Shown: piece after piece, positions 26,122-33,879 of the stretch | How positions within the stretch are numbered: position 1 is the stretch's first letter | Layout of the letters: every line of letters starts with the position of its first letter | Assembly: GCF_001908185.1 (NCBI RefSeq) | Contig: NZ_LGHM01000061.1 | Span: forward strand, 1 to 64,000 | DNA: 64,000 nucleotides | Direction of reading: 5' to 3' | Origin: Bradyrhizobium sp. AS23.2 | Lineage (GTDB): Bacteria > Pseudomonadota > Alphaproteobacteria > Rhizobiales > Xanthobacteraceae | Notes under the pieces: model-generated | What the model saw: the letters and a program-made list of their open reading frames with translations, nothing else | Database searches by the model: none | What the model was told of the DNA's origin: nothing | Position numbers and translations under genes: made by a program

Positions 26122-27707
26122 ACAACATTGACACCGACAGCTTGCGCGCCTGGCGCATTCGGCTTGCCCACCTTCGCCAGGAACTGCTGTCCCCGGTCAA
26201 CGCCTTGCTCGGCTATGCAGAGATCATGCACGAGGAGGCGTCCCGGAAAGGACGCCAGGACGTCCTCCCCGATATGAACCGTATCCTCGCCGCTGCCCGG
26301 GATCTCGCCAGCAAGGTCGACCGGCTGGTGGACGGCGATCGCGCCAAGAACCCGCCCGGCTCAGCAGCGGCCACGCAAGAGCAGGAGCTGCGTCACGAAC
26401 TGCGCACGCCTCTCAATGCGATCAAGGGTTATGGCGAGATGCTGCGCGAGGATGTCGCCAATTCCTCAAGCGACTCGCTGCGGCCAGATCTGGACCGCCT
26501 GCTCGTGGCGGCTACCGACATGCTGCTGCGTCTCGATCACATCGTGCGCTTCTCAGTCGATGTCGAGGAGACGAGCTTGGCTTCCGATCGGATCGGCTCG
26601 GTCATTGTTAGCGACTTGATGCGCAGCCTCGGGCCAGTCCATCATGAGCCGTATACTGTCACCGAAACCGGCTCCATTCTCGTCGTGGATGATATCGAGG
26701 CCAACCGCGAGCTCCTGTCGCGCCGCCTGACCCGCGATGGTCATCGCGTCGCTTCGGTGGGCGGCGGTCAGCAGGCGCTGCAGGCGCTCGCCGACGATGA
26801 GTTTGACCTCGTCCTGCTCGATCTGATGATGCCCGATATAAATGGGTTCGACGTGCTCGTGCGTGTGAAGGCCGACGAACGGCTGCGCCGCATTCCGGTT
26901 ATCATGATCACGGCCTTGACGGAGACCGAGAGCGCCATCCGCTGCATCGAGGCCGGGGCCGAGGATTATCTGCCGAAGCCGTTCGACCCGATCCTGCTGC
27001 GCGCGCGGATCAATGCTTGTCTGCACAAGAAGCGTTGGCGCGACCGAGAGCAGAAGTATCTTCGCCGCATCGAGGACGAGACTGCCAAGTTCGAGCGGCT
27101 TCTGTTGACTATCCTGCCAAGACAGGTGATTGACCGCCTAAACCAAGGCGAAGGCATGATCGCTGACCGCTTCGAAGTCGTGAGCGTTCTGTTCGCCGAT
27201 CTGGTGGGCTTCACCGAGCAATCGGCACGGGTCACACCTGCAGCGATGGTCGAGTATTTGAACCGGCTGTTCTCGGAGTTCGACGCGCTCGCCCGCGAAC
27301 TTGGTGTCGAGAAGATCAAGACCATCGGCGATGCCTACATGGCCGTCGCCGGCTTGCCCGATCCGAATCCCGATCCGTTCGCAGCGATCGCGAACATGGC
27401 GCTTGGCATGATCGATCGGCTCAGCCGCGTCAACGGCCATTTCGGCTGGTCCTTGCAAATCCGGATCGGCATACATTCCGGTCCCGTGGTTGCCGGAATC
27501 ATCGGCGCGCACCGCTTCGTCTACGACGTGTGGGGCGATACTGTAAATGTCGCCAGCCGGCTCGAGGCCTATTCTCTGCCCAATCGAATCCATGTGTCCC
27601 AGGATGCCGCCCGCCAGCTCGTCGGTCCCTTCGCGCTGGAGCCACGCGGCAGCGTTGACGTGAAGGGCAAAGGCAAACTGGAGACGTTTTTCTTGAGCCG
27701 GATCTAG
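26118..27707 (+). CDS. HisKA-like - receiver - class III adenylate cyclase fusion
   Basis: Translation starts at 26118, where ATGA overlaps the kinase stop, giving 529 residues. Two dimerisation-helix-like segments come first. The one at about 10-60 has RQELLSPVNALLGY, with His replaced. The other, at about 88-145, keeps His93 in RHELRTPLNAIKGY; no ATPase domain follows. A receiver comes next, with Asp235 (LLDLMMPDING), then a class III cyclase. Metal ligands Asp361 (LFADLVGFT) and Asp405 (TIGDAYM), adenine-selecting Lys401 and Asp470, and transition-state Asn477 and Arg481 are all present, so it should be an active adenylate cyclase. Phosphorylation of Asp235 or transfer through His93 probably controls cAMP output. 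Confidence 0.9.
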   Translation: MNNIDTDSLRAWRIRLAHLRQELLSPVNALLGYAEIMHEEASRKGRQDVLPDMNRILAAARDLASKVDRLVDGDRAKNPPGSAAATQEQELRHELRTPLNAIKGYGEMLREDVANSSSDSLRPDLDRLLVAATDMLLRLDHIVRFSVDVEETSLASDRIGSVIVSDLMRSLGPVHHEPYTVTETGSILVVDDIEANRELLSRRLTRDGHRVASVGGGQQALQALADDEFDLVLLDLMMPDINGFDVLVRVKADERLRRIPVIMITALTETESAIRCIEAGAEDYLPKPFDPILLRARINACLHKKRWRDREQKYLRRIEDETAKFERLLLTILPRQVIDRLNQGEGMIADRFEVVSVLFADLVGFTEQSARVTPAAMVEYLNRLFSEFDALARELGVEKIKTIGDAYMAVAGLPDPNPDPFAAIANMALGMIDRLSRVNGHFGWSLQIRIGIHSGPVVAGIIGAHRFVYDVWGDTVNVASRLEAYSLPNRIHVSQDAARQLVGPFALEPRGSVDVKGKGKLETFFLSRI

Positions 27708-28189
27708 GCGCGCGCCGGGTGTGGCGCATTCGGCTGGCTTGTTCCTGAAGCAGGTGTGTAATTTAAGCAACGAGCGAGCACTCGGCGCACACCCTCGCTC
27801 ACCGGCAAGGCCTCCAAGGCGATCGTGATGTGGCGCACGGCCCCGGACAAGTGTCGCTGGTCGATCCATCTCACGTCAGTTTCGTGGGGAAACAGAAGGT
27901 CTTTCACAATTCAAAGCTAGCTTGGCGAGTTCAGAAATGGGTCCAAAACCGGCAATGCTCTGGTCGAGCAGAACATTTCCGCTGCACCCCCAAGGCCCGA
28001 CATCCCCGTGCTAATGAGTACACGTCCCAGCCATCGTGCGCGACAAGCAAGGGCGACAGCGACGAAGCGATCCAGAAATCTCTCCGAAGAGAAATTCTGA
28101 ATCGCTTCGCTGTGCTCGCAGACTGCGCCGCCCGGACGTCAAGCACATCGTCCGGGCGACACTTCGCATTGTGGCTCCTCAGCGCCGGG
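27708..28189. other. Intergenic region between cyclase and outer-membrane genes
   Basis: There is no supported gene. A frame at 27830-28243 lacks a ribosome-binding site, crosses a repeat and matches nothing. A palindromic repeat lies at 28050-28125. The two flanking genes converge here. Confidence 0.4.
28050..28125. repeat. Palindromic intergenic repeat (GAAGCGATCCAG type)
   Basis: GAAGCGATCCAGAA (28064-28077) pairs with TTCTGAATCGCTTC (28095-28108) at 13 of 14 positions. It resembles the common Bradyrhizobium repeat that reads GAAGCAATCCAGA and returns through TCTGGATTGCTTC. It lies between convergent genes and could help terminate transcription. Confidence 0.6.
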
Positions 28190-28723
28190 CTACCAGGAAT
28201 ACTGGAGGCCGACGCGTCCAAGTGCCCGCACATCGCTCCATGACTGCGCCGGGAACGACACGCCACTTTCCGTCGCGGTCCGGTTGGACAAGGACGTCAG
28301 GCTGCCGCGATCGAGACCGAATGCGATGCCCATGGTCAGCGACAGATTTCCCTGGATCCTGATCATTCCAACGAGACCGGCGGCATGCTGCCCGTCGAAC
28401 ACCGCCCAATGCGTCGAGATCGCGTAGTTGGTCCCGTCGGGCAGGAACGGATTGACGAGCGAAGCTGCCATGGCCGTTCCTGTCGCTGCACGGGTTACCT
28501 GGCGTGCGAGGTCGAACTGGCTCTGCACGGTCTGCTGCGCGTTCACGCAGGTGGCGGTACCCGGAATGTAGAAAAAGTAGGCACCGTAGAGCGAGCAGAT
28601 CCTTTCGTACTCGACCGCAGCATGGCCCGGCGTCGGGATCGCCAGAACCAGAGCAGCGGTCGCGAGAATCGCGCGCAGGCTACGTCCGAAGACGTATCGT
28701 GCCGCGTTGATTTTCTTCCACAT
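28190..28723 (-). CDS. Small outer-membrane protein: porin-like Cys loop plus YadA-like anchor (copy B)
   Basis: The 177-residue protein begins at 28723 (GGAGA upstream) with a signal peptide ending PGHAAVEY. Next comes CSLYGAYFFYIPGTATC, nearly identical to the N-terminal cysteine loop of alphaproteobacterial porins. The C-terminal about 110 residues contain an alpha-helical ATGTAMAASLVNPFLP stretch and four beta-like segments that end in Trp (LGRVGLQYSW). This pattern resembles the YadA-type trimeric autotransporter anchor. It closely matches the protein at 29564-30106 and follows an Omp25-like gene in the same order. The assignment rests on motif recognition only. Confidence 0.55.
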   Translation of the reverse strand: MWKKINAARYVFGRSLRAILATAALVLAIPTPGHAAVEYERICSLYGAYFFYIPGTATCVNAQQTVQSQFDLARQVTRAATGTAMAASLVNPFLPDGTNYAISTHWAVFDGQHAAGLVGMIRIQGNLSLTMGIAFGLDRGSLTSLSNRTATESGVSFPAQSWSDVRALGRVGLQYSW

Positions 28724-28754
28724 GGTTGTCTCCAATCGATGACGGTGGCGCTGC

Positions 28755-29510
28755 TCAGTAACGAGCAACGATGGCATCGCCGTTGAAGCGGTAGTTCACG
28801 CCGAGCTTCACGAGGTGCAGCTCATGGTCGACGTTTTGGGCACCGAACTTTGTGAACAGCGCGATCGCAGCCGGACCGAAGTACAGATAGTCGTACTCCA
28901 GTCGCGCCGAGAAATTGTTCGTCAACGCGTATTCAAGGCCCACGCCGCCGGTCAGACCGGTCCGCTGGTGGTTGAAGTCGGACGGGAAAGCCGTGCCGGT
29001 GAAGGTCTGGTAGTCGACGTTGGCCCATGCGACGCCGCCCTTGGCGTAAGTCAGCAAGCCGTCGAATGCGTAGCCGATGCGGCCGGTGCCTGTCGCCAGC
29101 GCATGGTACGCCACCGCAAGGCCGGAGGTGATGTCCGCGGGATCACTGGGTCTGCTGCCCCTGATCGACGCCCAGGAAAGATCGAGCTCGGCGCCGACCA
29201 CGAGGTTGTCGAACTGCCAGTTGCCGCCGACCTGCGCACCTGCGATCGCCCCGCGTGTATCCATCGTGAAGCGGTCCTGCGCGAAAACGAAGCTCGAGTC
29301 GACGAGACGGCTGCTGCCCACGCCGTAGCCGCCGTGAACACCAATGTAGAAGCCGTTCCAGAGCGGCACCGGGGCGACGACCGGAGCCTTCACGGTCATG
29401 TCGGCCGCAATCGCGGACGTGGCAGTGAGCGGCATGGCCGCGAGAAGCGGAGTGACGGCAGCGGCACAAGAGAGGAAACGGCGCACCGATCGCAGGATGG
29501 AGATTGTCAT
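28755..29510 (-). CDS. Omp25/Omp31-like outer-membrane beta-barrel (copy B)
   Basis: The 251-residue protein has a signal peptide (cleavage near TSAIAADM) and then the family opening LWNGFYIGVHGGYGVG. It ends with KLGVNYRFNGD, the typical last strand, plus a short tail. The barrel would have eight strands and sit in the outer membrane. Such proteins (RopB, Omp25) contribute to envelope stability and host interaction. The start at 29510 matches the signal peptide, but only a weak AAAGA lies upstream; a longer frame from 29567 overlaps the preceding gene. It forms a duplicated unit with the small gene downstream. Confidence 0.8.
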   Translation of the reverse strand: MTISILRSVRRFLSCAAAVTPLLAAMPLTATSAIAADMTVKAPVVAPVPLWNGFYIGVHGGYGVGSSRLVDSSFVFAQDRFTMDTRGAIAGAQVGGNWQFDNLVVGAELDLSWASIRGSRPSDPADITSGLAVAYHALATGTGRIGYAFDGLLTYAKGGVAWANVDYQTFTGTAFPSDFNHQRTGLTGGVGLEYALTNNFSARLEYDYLYFGPAAIALFTKFGAQNVDHELHLVKLGVNYRFNGDAIVARY

Positions 29511-29563
29511 GGGATGATCTTTCAAAATGTCAGAATGAATTTGCGAATTGGGTTTCGGGTGCT

Positions 29564-30106
29564 TCACCAGGCGTACATGAAGCCCGCGCGGCCGAGGCCA
29601 CGGATGTCACTCCACGATTGCGATGGGACCGACGTGCCGAATCCCGTCTGCGTCCGGTTCGAGAGGGATGTGAGGCTTCCCTTGTCCAGGCCGAGCGAGA
29701 AGCCGCCCGAGAACACGAAGTTGCCCGAGATCCGCATCAATCCCGAGAACCCAGCGGCGTGCTGGCCGTCATAGGTCGCCCAGTGGGTCGAGACCGCGTA
29801 ATTCGTGCCGGTCGGAAGCCACGGCGCGACGAGGGACGCAGCCATCGCCGTGCCGGTCGAAGCGCGCGTCTGTGCACGCGCGAGGTCGAACTGGTTCGTC
29901 ACGATCTGGTTGGCGTTCGTGCAGGTGTCGGTGCCCGGAATGTAGAAGTAGCCGGCGCCGTAGAGCGAGCAGACCTTGACGTACTCGATCGGAGCGGCGT
30001 GGCTCGGTGCGGCGATCATGGCGGTGAGGCCGGCGGTGATGGCCGCTGCGATCGTCCGGGCGGCGCGGCGCGCAACGACGTGGCGGTTCATGGATGTGGT
30101 GGACAT
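29564..30106 (-). CDS. Small outer-membrane protein: porin-like Cys loop plus YadA-like anchor (copy A)
   Basis: The 180-residue paralogue of the gene at 28190 has a signal peptide ending PSHAAPIEY, then VKVCSLYGAGYFYIPGTDTC. The two cysteines and the spacing are those of the porin N-terminal loop. The C-terminal domain, from QFDLARAQTRASTGTAMAAS to LGRAGFMYAW, again ends in Trp as YadA anchors do. CGGAGA lies before the ATG at 30106, which is inside the 3-prime end of the upstream barrel gene (19-base overlap), so translation is probably coupled. A function as a trimeric pore, plug or assembly partner is conceivable but unproven. Confidence 0.55.
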   Translation of the reverse strand: MSTTSMNRHVVARRAARTIAAAITAGLTAMIAAPSHAAPIEYVKVCSLYGAGYFYIPGTDTCTNANQIVTNQFDLARAQTRASTGTAMAASLVAPWLPTGTNYAVSTHWATYDGQHAAGFSGLMRISGNFVFSGGFSLGLDKGSLTSLSNRTQTGFGTSVPSQSWSDIRGLGRAGFMYAW

Positions 30107-30900
30107 GATGTTTGTCTCCGAAAATCTGAGTTCAATGCTGTTTCGATGTGCTGGGGAACTAGCGCGGGGGGGCCGCCGTCGCCGTTGAAGCGCACGTTGA
30201 TGCCGGCCTTCACTAGCTGGACGAAATGCTTGATTTCGGAGGTCGTGTTCGGGCTCACCCAGTGGAGCGTCTCCGTCGGGAGATAGAACGCGTTGTATTC
30301 GACCTTCGCAGACACGTTGCGCAGGAAGGCCACTTCCAGGCCGACGCCGCCCACGGCTCCGAACAGCTCTCGGTTATAGTTGGTGAGCTCCGGCGTGAAC
30401 TTCGACGAGAGCTCCATGCGGGCGTAGGCGGCGCCGCCCTTCGCGTAGGCGAGCCATTGGCCCGACGCGTAGCCGACGCGTCCCGTTGCGGTCGCGAGCC
30501 CGGTGTAGGCGACCCCGTTGTTGGTGCTCGACGTGATCATGGCCGAGGTGCTGGTGTTGCCCCGCGTGAATGACCAGGAGCCGTCGACCTCCACACCGAG
30601 GACGTAGTTGCCCTGCTGCCAATTGTAGCCGAGCTGCCCGCCGGCGAGCGGGCCGTTGAAGTACGCAAAGAACGGATTGTTGGCCGGGCTGTTGTTGGGG
30701 TCACGAAACTCCGTCTTGCCCCATCCCCAGCCGCCGTGGACGCCGGCGTAGAAGCCGGACCAGGAGACGACGGGTGCAGGCAGCGGACCGCCGGCAAGAA
30801 CGGGTGGCGTGATCGCCGCGCTCGCCGCTGCTACGGCGGCTGCGAGTCCACGGCGGCGAATTACGGAACGTCCTGAACGTATGTGCATGTCGATGTCCAT
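30088..30900 (-). CDS. Omp25/Omp31-like outer-membrane beta-barrel (copy A)
   Basis: The protein is up to 270 residues, with a signal peptide ending PPVLAGG and the family opening SWSGFYAGVHGGWGWG. The barrel should end at LVKAGINVRFNGD, but the frame continues for about 25 residues (to SCPPHP), overlapping the start of the next gene. This tail is unlike the aromatic C-termini of barrel proteins and may reflect loss of the original stop. The ribosome-binding site is ambiguous: GAAGGA lies very close to the first ATG, and an ATG four codons later is possible. An AT-rich leader precedes the gene. Confidence 0.75.
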   Translation of the reverse strand: MDIDMHIRSGRSVIRRRGLAAAVAAASAAITPPVLAGGPLPAPVVSWSGFYAGVHGGWGWGKTEFRDPNNSPANNPFFAYFNGPLAGGQLGYNWQQGNYVLGVEVDGSWSFTRGNTSTSAMITSSTNNGVAYTGLATATGRVGYASGQWLAYAKGGAAYARMELSSKFTPELTNYNRELFGAVGGVGLEVAFLRNVSAKVEYNAFYLPTETLHWVSPNTTSEIKHFVQLVKAGINVRFNGDGGPPALVPQHIETALNSDFRRQTSCPPHP

Positions 30901-31454
30901 TTCCTTCGTTTGATTTTAAGTTTCTTTATTTGTAGTTTTCTATTTTCAGTTGAATTCGAGGTCACAGCTTTGGAGGTAAGCCCCCGCTTGTTTTTGAACG
31001 AACGAAACCGGCGATCACGCAGGTTGCGGATCGACGGAAAGAATTCCTGGTTGTTGGAAGAGCCCGAGCGCTATCTAGGAAAATGCGCTCCGCGGCTTAT
31101 CGATTGGCGAACTAAGGGCGCGCGATCCCGAAGGATGCGTTTCCGAAGTCCCCTCGTATTGTCACGATAATTGCCCCCTCTTTAAATTAAGGCCGATCTT
31201 AGGCAGGGCCTTTTGAATTGCCAGTATCGTGAAAGTCACAGTTGCTGTTTGTTTCTCGCACGCTTCTCAATTGCTGCACGACGCAAGACAGCATGTGAAT
31301 GAGCGTTAACATCGCAACGGTCTGAGTGAGTTCTGACGCGATTGCGCCTGACGAGCTGATGAAGATGCGATCAGGCCCAATGCCGCGATCGCCAACGCGA
31401 TTCGAACCCGGCCTGACCCAAGCTCAGGCACTGATTTATGCATAGGAGGTCCAG
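30901..31454. other. Long divergent intergenic region, AT-rich at the left
   Basis: The first about 60 bases upstream of the beta-barrel gene are strikingly AT-rich for this genome and probably contain its promoter and untranslated leader. No gene is supported; a frame at 30883-31170 overlaps the barrel gene's start on the other strand and has no ribosome-binding site. ATAGGAGG at the right end serves the acyl-CoA dehydrogenase. Confidence 0.45.
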
Positions 31455-32666
31455 ATGCTTTTTCCCATGTCGCCCAAGGTGGTCGAGCTGAAGCGGCGAC
31501 TCGAGAACTTCATGGACCGGCACATCTATCCGAACGAGGTGCGCTTCTATCGCGAGGCGGAGGAGCTCGGGCCGTGGAAAGGCTATCCTGTCGTCGAGGA
31601 GCTGAAGCCGCTCGCACGCGCCGAAGGTCTCTGGAATCTGTTCCTGCCGGAGTCGAGCCACGGCGCGGGCCTCACCAATCTCGAATATGCCCCGCTCTGC
31701 GAGGTGATGGGCCGTTCGCATCTGGCGCCTGAGGTCTTCAACTGCTCGGCGCCCGACACCGGCAACATGGAGGTGCTGGAGCGCTATGGCACGGAGGCGG
31801 ACAAGGATCGCTGGCTGAAGCCGCTGCTCGCTGGTGAAATCCGCTCCTGCTTCGCCATGACCGAGCCCGCGGTCGCCTCGTCCGACGCGACAAACATCGA
31901 AAGCTCGATCGTGCGCGACGGCGACCATTACGTCATCAACGGACGCAAATGGTACACGACCAACGCGACCGACCCGCGCTGCAAGATCTGCATCTTCATG
32001 GGCAAGACCGATCCGGACAATCCGGACCGCCACAAGCAGCAATCCATGATCCTGGTGCCAATGGACACGCCCGGCATCGAGGTGAAGCGCCCCCTCCCCG
32101 TGTTCGGCTTCTACGGCGTGCCCGACCGCGCCTCCGAAGTCGTCTTCACCAATGTGCGCGTGCCCAAAGAGAACATACTGCTCGGCGAAGGCCGCGGCTT
32201 CGAGATCGCACAGGGGCGCCTCGGCCCCGGCCGCATCCACCACTGCATGCGGCTGATCGGTCTTGCCGAACGGACGCTGGAGAAGATGTGCCGGCGCGTG
32301 CGCAGCTGGGTCGCCTTCGGCAAGCCGGTCTCGGAACAGACGGTAACGCAGGAGCGCATCGCCGAAGCGCGCATCATGATCGAGCAGGCGCGGCTGCTGA
32401 CGCTCAACGCCGCCTACGCAATGGATACGGTCGGCAACAAGGTGGCGAAAGCCGAGATCGCGATGATCAAGGTCGCCGTGCCCAACATGGCCTGCCAGAT
32501 CATCGACTGGGCGATCCAGGCCCATGGCGGCGGCGGCACCTCGAACGACTTTGGATTGACGCAGGCCTATGCCACTGCACGCCTGCTGCGTCTTGCCGAC
32601 GGACCGGACGAGGTTCACAGAAACCAGATCGCACGGTTCGAGCTGAAGAAGTATTCGAACGCGTAG
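31455..32666 (+). CDS. Acyl-CoA dehydrogenase
   Basis: The 403-residue FAD enzyme oxidises acyl-CoA to 2-enoyl-CoA and passes electrons to electron-transfer flavoprotein. Features include [19 protein letters not shown] for FAD and substrate binding, [12 protein letters not shown], and [20 protein letters not shown] near the C-terminus. It most resembles the ACAD10/11-like group of long- or branched-chain enzymes, including the N-terminal [14 protein letters not shown] stretch. ATAGGAGG gives a firm start. It stands alone, followed by a repeat and a convergent efflux operon. It could act downstream of the MaoC dehydratase or acyl-CoA ligase encoded elsewhere. Confidence 0.9.
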   Translation: MLFPMSPKVVELKRRLENFMDRHIYPNEVRFYREAEELGPWKGYPVVEELKPLARAEGLWNLFLPESSHGAGLTNLEYAPLCEVMGRSHLAPEVFNCSAPDTGNMEVLERYGTEADKDRWLKPLLAGEIRSCFAMTEPAVASSDATNIESSIVRDGDHYVINGRKWYTTNATDPRCKICIFMGKTDPDNPDRHKQQSMILVPMDTPGIEVKRPLPVFGFYGVPDRASEVVFTNVRVPKENILLGEGRGFEIAQGRLGPGRIHHCMRLIGLAERTLEKMCRRVRSWVAFGKPVSEQTVTQERIAEARIMIEQARLLTLNAAYAMDTVGNKVAKAEIAMIKVAVPNMACQIIDWAIQAHGGGGTSNDFGLTQAYATARLLRLADGPDEVHRNQIARFELKKYSNA

Positions 32667-32702
32667 ACGAAGCGCTCGTTTCGTGAGGCAATGGCGGTGC
32701 AC

Positions 32703-32770
32703 TTTCTCCCTTCTCCCCTTGTAGGAGAAGGTGCCTTGCCGAAGGCAAGGCGGATGAGGGGTCTGCGTCA
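32703..32770. repeat. Double-hairpin intergenic repeat
   Basis: CTTCTCC (32710-32716) pairs with GGAGAAG (32724-32730), and GCCTTGCC (32733-32740) with GGCAAGGC (32744-32751). GGATGAGGGGTCTGC follows. The order matches a common alphaproteobacterial repeat (TTCTCCCC...GGAGAAGG...GATGAGGGG). Between convergent genes it may also act as a terminator. Confidence 0.7.
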
Positions 32771-32809
32771 GTGGAGACAGACCCCACAGCGACGTGCACC
32801 TTGATCGTT

Positions 32810-33676
32810 TCAGTTCAACACTTCAACCGTTGCCGACCGCCCGGCCACGAGCGACATCGTATCAGGCACAGGATCCAGCGCGATGCGCACTGGCACGCGC
32901 TGGGCGAGGCGCACCCAGCTGAAGGTCGGATTGACGTTGGCGAGCAGGTTCGCGCCCTCGGCGCGGTCGCGGTCCTCGATGCCGGCGGCGATGCTCTCGA
33001 CACGGCCTGACAGCGTGACCTTCTCGCCCATCAGGCGGACCTGCACCTTGTCGCCGACGCGGATGCGCGCGAGCTTGGTCTCTTCGAAATAGCCTTCCAC
33101 ATGCAGCGTATCGGTGTCGACGAGGGCCATCACACCCTTCCCGGCCGTGACGTAAGCACCGGGACGCAGATCCATGTTGGTGATCACGCCGTTCACGGAG
33201 GCGCGGACCTCGCTGCGATCAAGGTTGAGCTGGGCGACCGCGCGGTCGGCGACGGCCTGATCGAAGGCCGCCTTGGCCTGGAGCTGGGTGGCCAACACCT
33301 GCTCCTGCTTCTGCTGCGACACGGCGTCGGTCGTCAGCGCGCTATAGCGCTTCAAATCCGCATTGGCCTGGTCGAGCGTTGCCTGATGGCCGGCCACAGA
33401 TGCATCGGCCTGCCGCAGCGCCAACGCAAAACGTTCGCGGTCGATCCGGAACAATACGTCGCCGCGGTGGACCTTCTGGTTGTCCTTCACCAGCACTTCG
33501 GTCACGAAGCCGGACACGTCGGGCGCAACCTGCACCACGTCGGCGCGGACGCGGCCATCGCGCGTCCAGGGCGAGTCCATGTAATAGACCCAAAGCTCGC
33601 GGCCGACGGCGAGCGCGGCGACGACCGCAAGCACGGTCAGCGCAAGGCGGCCAAGCCAGCCAAAATTCCCCTTCAT
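32810..33676 (-). CDS. HlyD/EmrA-type periplasmic adaptor of the FUSC efflux system
   Basis: The 288-residue adaptor has an N-terminal membrane anchor (about 10-30), a lipoyl-like half starting VQVAPDVSGFVTEVLVKDNQ and its partner RSEVRASVNGVITNMDLRPG. It is the size of AaeA rather than of RND adaptors. The true start is the ATG at 33676, which overlaps the DUF1656 stop as ATGA and has GGAG upstream. With the FUSC protein and DUF1656 protein encoded just before, it forms an AaeXAB-like exporter, probably for aromatic acids. Confidence 0.88.
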   Translation of the reverse strand: MKGNFGWLGRLALTVLAVVAALAVGRELWVYYMDSPWTRDGRVRADVVQVAPDVSGFVTEVLVKDNQKVHRGDVLFRIDRERFALALRQADASVAGHQATLDQANADLKRYSALTTDAVSQQKQEQVLATQLQAKAAFDQAVADRAVAQLNLDRSEVRASVNGVITNMDLRPGAYVTAGKGVMALVDTDTLHVEGYFEETKLARIRVGDKVQVRLMGEKVTLSGRVESIAAGIEDRDRAEGANLLANVNPTFSWVRLAQRVPVRIALDPVPDTMSLVAGRSATVEVLN

Positions 33677-33879
33677 GAGAGATACTCCGAGAGATAGACG
33701 ACGCCGCCGAGAAGGCAGACGAAGATCGCGAAATCGAACAGCGCGCGGTGCCAGACCAGCCGGTAAAGGTCGAAACGCTGCATGAGGCGGCGCAGAAGCG
33801 CGCTCAGGAAATAAGCGACGATGATCCACAACAGCAGCGCCGGCACGAGCACGCCGTAGATGTCGATCTGATATCTCAT
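33673..33879 (-). CDS. DUF1656 small membrane protein (AaeX-like)
   Basis: The 68-residue protein begins MRYQIDIYGVLVPALLLWII and has two transmembrane helices. DUF1656 proteins accompany FUSC-type exporters and membrane fusion proteins. Both its ends overlap neighbours by ATGA (with the FUSC gene at 33876-33879 and the adaptor at 33673-33676), so all three are probably translationally coupled. The longer frame starting at 34356 lies inside the FUSC gene and is not real. Confidence 0.88.
   Translation of the reverse strand: MRYQIDIYGVLVPALLLWIIVAYFLSALLRRLMQRFDLYRLVWHRALFDFAIFVCLLGGVVYLSEYLS

Noticed and set aside
27830-28243. 137-codon frame between the cyclase and outer-membrane genes
   Set aside because: It crosses a palindromic repeat, has no ribosome-binding site and shows no family-like sequence.
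28815-30286. Two long plus-strand frames opposite the outer-membrane genes
   Set aside because: They are rich in Arg and charged residues and lack motifs. The minus strand has signal peptides and barrel signatures at the same place.
30883-31170. 95-codon frame upstream of the outer-membrane genes
   Set aside because: Its start overlaps the signal-peptide region of the barrel gene on the other strand. The hydrophobic beginning comes from an AT-rich leader, not from a convincing signal peptide.
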